A stretch of DNA of 64,000 nucleotides from Granulicella sibirica. Its GTDB lineage: Bacteria; Acidobacteriota; Terriglobia; Terriglobales; Acidobacteriaceae. The stretch's first letter is position 1, and each line of letters starts with the position of its first letter. The notes beneath the pieces are model-generated. The model was not told the DNA's origin. It did no database searches and was given only the letters and a program-made list of their open reading frames with translations. The translations under genes were made by a program, and so were the position numbers. Below are positions 58,795-64,000 of the stretch, piece by piece. The stretch spans positions 434,001-498,000 of the forward strand of contig NZ_RDSM01000003.1 of the NCBI RefSeq assembly GCF_004115155.1, written 5' to 3'.

Positions 58795-61617
58795 TTATCT
58801 CGCCGCAGGTTGAGCCACGGTATGGTTGAGAAGGAAGTTACCGATCAGGACGCCGTGGGTTCCTAGCAGCGAGCGATAGAGCTTCTCGTCGCATGCAGCA
58901 AGGGGAGGGCACAGATCCCATACCTCCTGCGTAACGTTGTGCGGCCTGCCGCCACCGTGTCCCTCCTCGCGAGCATGGACGAAATCGAAGGTGGGCTTAT
59001 CGGTGACAGGCATCCTGCCTCCCACGCCTCCGAGCAGAACGAGGCATTCGTAGTCGGTGTTCGCAGGCGTCGCCTGCGACGAGAAGAAGTATCGCTTGCC
59101 AAGGCGGTCTAACTGCTCTTGCAGATAGGGAAGGCTGGATGCCGCTCCAACGAGACAGAAGGAGTTATATTCTTCGACGACAAAATCCACGGCTGCGCGG
59201 TTGAGAACGAAGGAGCAGAAGTGAGGCGTGTCCATCAGGAGAAAGCGGTTGACCGGTTCGCCCGCGTGGGTACGGAACTCGCTCCTTCGCTGGCGGATAA
59301 AATGAAGTAAAGTGTTCTCAAAACGTTGGAGCCAACTGGTGTTCGTGACCTTCTCCGAGTCTGAGTTGAAGTCGCGGAAGTCACAGAACTCCCACTGTTC
59401 CGTATGGGCGCGAAACTCCGCGTGGAAGGCCATCTTGAAGATGGGTGTTTGTAGATAGCTCTCCATCATTTGAAGAACTGGATTGACCGTCTCCGGCGTG
59501 AGATCCCGGCCGAGGATGACGCGACGCGGCAGCAGATGGTGGTTCTGCGTGTAACGCTGCATCCGATGGCCCAGGAGATCCGCGTCGTTCTCCATCGTGA
59601 ACTGACGATCGAGCACCGGATAGGCGCAGAATGGCGGAGTTCTGAAGTTATCTTCGTCATCGATCAGGATGAGGCTAGCGTTCTTGATCTTTGTCAGAAG
59701 AGAGGAGACGACGGCATAGGCGGGGTCTGGATTCCTGGGAAGAAAATAGTCGTGGAAGATAAGGTCGGAGAAGAGGATAAGCGCGGGAGGAACGCAGATG
59801 TGCTCGAAGTGAACAGGCATCCCAACTTCATTGGAGATCGCTTCGAGGAAAGCGCTGTCGATGAAAGGTTGAGGAGCTTCGAATCCAAGGCGCCAGCCGT
59901 CGACGAGCGCGATGATGGAAAAGACCTGCGCTTCTTCAGGGCTGGATCGAACGTGCTCGCTCGCGGCGATGCTGTCGAGGGTGAGGTCGGCAGTGTAGGA
60001 GATGCCATGCTCTTCGCACAAGATACGAAGGATCAGTTGGCCGAGGGAGTCTAACTCTTCACCTACCGGCGTGTCCGTCGGGATACCCGGGAATTGTTCC
60101 GTAAGTTTGCGACCTAGTTCCCCGTCGCCGCTGGACTCCCGTTGAAGGTGTACGCCCGCTTGAAAGGCTTGCCAATCCGCCAACGTGCGCTTGCGATTGA
60201 TCTTGCCGGACGAGGTCTTCGTGATGAAGTGCCGTGGCACGAAGTGAACTTCGAGCCACTCGAGGCCGGTGTGCTCGCGGATAAGGCGAGCGGGTTCAGG
60301 CGAACGATTCCATAGCCAGAAGGTATCTTCCTCGATCAGGAAGAGAACCTTTTCCGTTCCGCCTGCGGAGTCAAAGACGGAGAGAGAGGCAATGCGCCCG
60401 GCGGACTGCGGGAAGAGCTGGGCTACGGCGAAGTCCAGGTCATTCAAGAGGAACTTGCGGCCCCCTATATTGGCGAGATCCTGTTTGCGGCCGGTGATAA
60501 TGATCTCGCCGTCTTCGAAGAAGCCGATATCTCCGGTGGCATAGAAGCCGGCTTCATCACGCATGTCGGCGCTGCCTTCGTAGGCGGCCAACGAGTGCGG
60601 GCTGCGCACGAAGAACTCTCCATCGACGTTCTTCACCTCGGTTCCGGAGATAGGACGGCCGCAGCTTACATAACTCTGCCCCTCCCGCTCTACGATCTGC
60701 ATGCCTGCGCTCTGGGTGACGGCGAAGACGTTCTCCGCCATGCCATAGCAGGTGGAGATGTTCGAGCGGCTCGCTCCTGTTGCGGTAAGGAAACGCTCGA
60801 GCGTCGCAGGATAGGTTGGTTCCGAGCAACTGATCCAATGGCGCATGCTCGGGAAGGGTCCGGATTGGCCTTGCTTGGACATCACCTCGAAGCCGAAGTT
60901 GGGCATGTAGCACACCGTGCCCTTGTGGCGTTCGATGGCCTCGAACAGGAGTCGCGGAGTGCGCACCCAGGTGATCGGATCGATCAGGACGATGGGCACG
61001 CCGAGCAGCAGGGGCGTAACGAAGCAGGCGATAAAGCCCATGTCGTGATACAGCGGAAGCCACGAGACGATGCGGTCGTCCGGGGTAAGGCAAAGGGTTT
61101 CGTTGTAGAGATGCGCATGCTTCTTCAGGGCGTCGAACGTGAAGCGGATGGGCTTCTTGAAGCCCGTGGTCCCGGAGGAGAGTTGCAGGATCGCGCCCTC
61201 TTCAGGAAACACGACCTCCGTGCCCGGCTCCCCGGATGGTTCGATCTCATCGAGAAAGGTGCAGGCGGCGAGTTCCCCGGGGTTGAACGCGGAGAGTTCA
61301 GGCGCGCAAAGAAGCATCGCGACGTCACAACGGTCGATTGTGTCGCGGAGCGAATCTCGCCAATAGACCTTGCTCATCTTCTCATTCGGATACTGGAGTA
61401 TGAGAGGCGTTCTCCCAGCGGCGAGTACGCCAAGCCAAGTCAGGATGAGGGCGGGGCCGGTCTGGAAGAGGATGCCGACGGTCGCGCCTTCGACGGTCGA
61501 TGAGGCGGCAAGCTCCGCAATCGCACGGATTTGCGGGCTGCATTCAGAGAGGGCGAGCGTCTGCTCGGACTCGACGCCTACGAACGTGATGTGCGGTAGT
61601 GCTGGCGGTTGAAACAT
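58795..61617 (-). CDS. Fatty-acyl-AMP-ligase-like protein with carrier-like segment and unknown C-terminal domain
   Basis: About 940 residues. Residues 1-490 are an acyl-AMP ligase: L-S-S-G-T-T-G-F-K-K-P, L-P-L-Y-H-D-M-G-F, Y-G-M-A-E-N, T-G-D-I-G-F-F, and the A10 lysine in S-S-G-K-I-N-R. Residues about 495-555 resemble an acyl carrier protein with D-S-L (Ser near 524). The last 385 residues match no family I know. GAGGGA before ATG 61617 fixes the start. It probably activates a fatty or aryl acid and loads it on its own carrier segment, with an unassigned final step. No partner synthase is adjacent. Confidence 0.72.
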   Translation of the reverse strand: MFQPPALPHITFVGVESEQTLALSECSPQIRAIAELAASSTVEGATVGILFQTGPALILTWLGVLAAGRTPLILQYPNEKMSKVYWRDSLRDTIDRCDVAMLLCAPELSAFNPGELAACTFLDEIEPSGEPGTEVVFPEEGAILQLSSGTTGFKKPIRFTFDALKKHAHLYNETLCLTPDDRIVSWLPLYHDMGFIACFVTPLLLGVPIVLIDPITWVRTPRLLFEAIERHKGTVCYMPNFGFEVMSKQGQSGPFPSMRHWISCSEPTYPATLERFLTATGASRSNISTCYGMAENVFAVTQSAGMQIVEREGQSYVSCGRPISGTEVKNVDGEFFVRSPHSLAAYEGSADMRDEAGFYATGDIGFFEDGEIIITGRKQDLANIGGRKFLLNDLDFAVAQLFPQSAGRIASLSVFDSAGGTEKVLFLIEEDTFWLWNRSPEPARLIREHTGLEWLEVHFVPRHFITKTSSGKINRKRTLADWQAFQAGVHLQRESSGDGELGRKLTEQFPGIPTDTPVGEELDSLGQLILRILCEEHGISYTADLTLDSIAASEHVRSSPEEAQVFSIIALVDGWRLGFEAPQPFIDSAFLEAISNEVGMPVHFEHICVPPALILFSDLIFHDYFLPRNPDPAYAVVSSLLTKIKNASLILIDDEDNFRTPPFCAYPVLDRQFTMENDADLLGHRMQRYTQNHHLLPRRVILGRDLTPETVNPVLQMMESYLQTPIFKMAFHAEFRAHTEQWEFCDFRDFNSDSEKVTNTSWLQRFENTLLHFIRQRRSEFRTHAGEPVNRFLLMDTPHFCSFVLNRAAVDFVVEEYNSFCLVGAASSLPYLQEQLDRLGKRYFFSSQATPANTDYECLVLLGGVGGRMPVTDKPTFDFVHAREEGHGGGRPHNVTQEVWDLCPPLAACDEKLYRSLLGTHGVLIGNFLLNHTVAQPAAR

Positions 61618-61739
61618 GCGATCCCTCGGTCCGGCGAATAACAAAAGAGCAAGATGCTCTAGACAAGCAATCGCAGTACCAACTTCAACGCGCGATCCGG
61701 GCTCTTTGCTGAGGGAGACGAAAGAAGAGCGCAGGACAG

Positions 61740-63662
61740 ATGGTCCAGCTTCCCTTGTTTCGCGGCTCGGCTTACTCTGGACACATCAGAATGCGACGTA
61801 CCCTTCCCAAGACGCTCTTTGGCCAGCTCGTCCTGGGCACCATCGTGGCGCAGACGCTTCTCCTGGGCCTCTTCATCTGGTACACCGTCGTCTCGCAGAA
61901 GCAGATCGCCGAGGTGAGGACGCGTCAGCGGATCGGCCAGCAACTGGATCGGCTTGCGAGCGCCTGTGCGAAGCAGTGGGCCAAGGGGGACATGGCCTCG
62001 CTCCACGATGTGCTGGAGCTTTCGCGGATCGCGCCGACGATCGAAGTCGCCCGGCTCACTGACCTCAGCGGGAAGACAATGGCGGTCAGCGAGAGCGGCC
62101 GCGACCAGGGGCTGGATGCCTATGAGCTCGATGTCTTGAAAGACGCGACGCATCAGCAAATCTTCTCGATCCGAAACGGGCAACTGGAGGCCGTCACTCC
62201 GGTTGCCATGGGCGGTAAGACGGTCGCGCTCTTGTGGCTGGAGCCAAATCACGCCGTGTCGCTGAATACTCTGAATGCGGTCGTGCGAGTCTCGCTGACC
62301 TATGGCGGCTTCGCGCTTCTGGCTAATCTGCTTCCGATATTCCTGATCGTGCGGTCTGTCACCAAACCTCTGCGCCGGCTCAAGAGAGCCACCCAGCAGG
62401 TCATGCAGCAGAATCCGGGCCTGCCCGCTGGCTTTCCCCTGCCCGTGACGACGAGGAACGAGGCAGGAGACCTGACCGCAAGCTTCAACACCATGGTGCG
62501 GGAACTCGAGGAGCAGAGACGTGGGCTGCTCGAGACGCTCGCCCTGCTCGACTCGATGCTTGGCAATGCCCCGATCGGCTTCGCCTTCTTCGATCCTGGT
62601 TTGAACTATGTGCGGCTCAACCAGTTCCTTGCCGATATGTACGAGGTTCCGATCGGCCAGCAGCTTGGGCGAAGAGTTTCGGAGCTCTTTCCCGGCGCGA
62701 TGGCGGAGGAGCTGGAGGCGTGCCTGGCGAAGGTCTTCGCAACCGGCCAGGCGATGCGGAACGTCGAGCTTTCCGGCGAGATGCGGCATGCGCCCAACGT
62801 GCGGCGAAGCTGGCTGATGCACTTCTACCCGGTGCGGACGGAGCAGGAGACCATTCGCTGGGTCGGCGTGATCGTGGTCGAGATCACGGAGCGTCTGCAG
62901 GCGGAAGAGACTCTCCGCCGCACGGAGAAGCTGGCCGCGACAGGGCGCCTTGCCGCAAGCATCGCGCATGAGATCAACAATCCGCTGGAAGCAGTCACGA
63001 ACCTCCTTTATCTGCTGCGAACCCATAGTGCCATCGACGAGACAGCCTTGAGCTATGTGTCAATGGCGCAGGCGGAACTTGGCCGCGTGTCGGAGATCAC
63101 CCAGCAGATGCTGCGCTTTTACCGGCAGTCCACCTTGCCGCGTATGACCGACGTCGGCCAGGTGCTGGAATCGGTGCTGGATCTTTACCAGTCGCGAATC
63201 GTGGCGGCACACGTAACCGTCGCGAAGAAGTTCAGCGGATCGCCTGGGGTGTTTGGCCTGAGTGGGGAGATGCGGCAGGTATTCGCCAACCTGATCGGGA
63301 ACGCGCTGGACGCGATGCCGGGCGGGGGACAGCTTGTCCTGCGGGCGAGGCGCGGATCCGGACGGAGGAGCGATGGAGTCTGGAGTGAAGGAGTGCGCGT
63401 TTCGGTCACCGATAACGGTTCGGGCATGTCGCGCGAGACAATGGCCAGGGTCTTCGAGGCGTTCTTTACGACGAAGCAGGCCACCGGAACGGGACTCGGT
63501 TTGTGGGTGAGCGAGGAGATCATTCGCAAGCACTCAGGCTCGGTTCGAGTAAGGAGTCGAACCGGGATGCCAAGCGGAACGTGCTTTTCGGTCTTCTTTC
63601 CGGATGCGGGGCTGAAGGTGGATCAGCTGGAAGTGGCGGATGCTACCGTTTCAGCGGGGTAG
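61740..63662 (+). CDS. Membrane sensor histidine kinase (HAMP-PAS-HisKA-HATPase)
   Basis: Up to 640 residues: two membrane segments flank a sensor region, then HAMP (about 215-270), a PAS-like domain (about 275-390), HisKA with I-A-H-E-I-N-N-P (phospho-acceptor His410) and HATPase_c with the N-A-L-D-A box, D-N-G-S-G-M and G-T-G-L-G-L. The form is NtrB-like. The start may be ATG 61740 or ATG 61791, the latter placing the first membrane segment at the N terminus. No response regulator is adjacent. The last codons (A-T-V-S-A-G) lie in an exact iteron. Confidence 0.9.
   Translation: MVQLPLFRGSAYSGHIRMRRTLPKTLFGQLVLGTIVAQTLLLGLFIWYTVVSQKQIAEVRTRQRIGQQLDRLASACAKQWAKGDMASLHDVLELSRIAPTIEVARLTDLSGKTMAVSESGRDQGLDAYELDVLKDATHQQIFSIRNGQLEAVTPVAMGGKTVALLWLEPNHAVSLNTLNAVVRVSLTYGGFALLANLLPIFLIVRSVTKPLRRLKRATQQVMQQNPGLPAGFPLPVTTRNEAGDLTASFNTMVRELEEQRRGLLETLALLDSMLGNAPIGFAFFDPGLNYVRLNQFLADMYEVPIGQQLGRRVSELFPGAMAEELEACLAKVFATGQAMRNVELSGEMRHAPNVRRSWLMHFYPVRTEQETIRWVGVIVVEITERLQAEETLRRTEKLAATGRLAASIAHEINNPLEAVTNLLYLLRTHSAIDETALSYVSMAQAELGRVSEITQQMLRFYRQSTLPRMTDVGQVLESVLDLYQSRIVAAHVTVAKKFSGSPGVFGLSGEMRQVFANLIGNALDAMPGGGQLVLRARRGSGRRSDGVWSEGVRVSVTDNGSGMSRETMARVFEAFFTTKQATGTGLGLWVSEEIIRKHSGSVRVRSRTGMPSGTCFSVFFPDAGLKVDQLEVADATVSAG
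63642..63655 (-). repeat. Dispersed iteron copy G (exact), 36 kb from the array
   Basis: GCTACCGTTTCAGC, an exact reverse-complement copy, overlaps the last codons of the histidine kinase and ends four bases before its stop codon begins. Confidence 0.85.
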
Positions 63663-63713
63663 GGAAGCAGGCGCCGATGGTTCGCCAAGCCGCCTGCTCT
63701 CACAGACCGGCCG

Positions 63714-64000
63714 CTAAAACAAAGCGGACTCCGCCGGCCCCAGGTAATCCACCTTGACGTAGAGCCGCGCCGGAGCCGCTCCCGCCGCTGATACCTTGGC
63801 CCGCAGCACATAACGCCCCTCAACCTCGATAGCAGCGCTCAGCGCCAGCGGAACGGCCCCGTTCGCCGCTTCCAGCACCGCACCTCCCGACGTCAGCATC
63901 TCCACCGACACATCCTCCGGGCCGTCCGCGTACACCACCACGTTCACCTCCGACCCAGCCGCCGGCCAGATTGCCCCCGCCACCCGAAACCCATCTGCCA
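63714..64000 (-). CDS. C-terminal part of an unknown beta-rich protein
   Basis: The frame is open to the window edge, so only the last 94 or so residues are visible. They are alternating hydrophobic (V-N-V-V-V-Y-A-D-G, Y-V-L-R-A-K-V) and look like a beta-sandwich or Ig-like module, ending E-S-A-L-F. The function is unknown; it converges on the histidine kinase. Confidence 0.55.
   Translation of the reverse strand, partial: ADGFRVAGAIWPAAGSEVNVVVYADGPEDVSVEMLTSGGAVLEAANGAVPLALSAAIEVEGRYVLRAKVSAAGAAPARLYVKVDYLGPAESALF

Noticed and set aside
61659..63026. A 455-codon minus-strand frame opposite the histidine kinase
   Set aside because: The kinase has complete catalytic boxes; the opposite frame is Arg/Leu/His-rich without features.

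Overview
This looks like a 64 kb piece of a large plasmid or chromid from an Acidobacteriota (Terriglobia, Granulicella/Edaphobacter-like) soil bacterium. The evidence is the very large Oar-type TonB receptors with an N-terminal carboxypeptidase-regulatory domain, the NHL/choice-of-anchor/Ig-like secreted giant, a fused bc:caa3 respiratory cluster, many glycoside hydrolase and sugar-acid genes, high GC, and a complete plasmid replication/partition core (RepA_C-type initiator, ParA, a small partner protein and an iteron array) at about 24.1-28.0 kb. No transposase, CRISPR array, tRNA or rRNA was seen.

Layout. 1-8.7 kb (+): end of a TonB receptor, then GH39 xylosidase, ACS-family MFS transporter, enolase-superfamily sugar-acid dehydratase, AraD1/FAH enzyme, beta-hydroxyacid dehydrogenase and GH3 glycosidase, which read as a hemicellulose/sugar-acid utilisation operon. 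8.7-16.8 kb (-): one respiratory operon, caa3 oxidase subunits II, I and III, a membrane protein, diheme cytochrome c lipoprotein, Rieske protein, cytochrome b fused to cytochrome c, and CtaG. 17-24 kb: NHL-repeat secreted giant, divergent GntR regulator, esterase. 24.1-28.0 kb: replicon core. 28-37 kb: methyltransferase-DUF393 fusion, Tat-exported Gfo/Idh/MocA oxidoreductase, alpha/beta hydrolase, RedB-like protein with GGDEF-EAL protein, SRPBCC membrane protein with TetR and two perfect operators. 37-43.7 kb: second TonB receptor, HxlR regulator with divergent SDR, second SDR. 43.7-48.4 kb (-): ECF sigma, anti-sigma, unknown protein and TPR-CHAT protease-like protein. 48.7-49.8 kb: small phage-like or orphan genes. 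50-56.8 kb: RND tripartite efflux operon with divergent TetR. 56.8-64 kb: Ig-like lipoprotein, an internally duplicated Ser/Thr-rich protein, a fatty-acyl-AMP-ligase/carrier protein with an unrecognised C-terminal half, a histidine kinase, and a partial gene.

The strongest unexplained signal is a 14-bp directional element (GCTGAAACGGTAGC). It forms the origin iteron array after repA (about 13 copies, the last four exactly 22 bp apart). It also recurs as single exact or one-mismatch copies at 24,094, 24,718, 27,942, 28,594, 37,073, 57,016 and 63,642, up to 36 kb from the origin and partly inside unrelated coding sequences. This suggests a dispersed initiator-binding or copy-control network over the replicon. 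A second motif (GCGATAT/GCGATATCGC) clusters between parA and repA and is a candidate centromere/operator.
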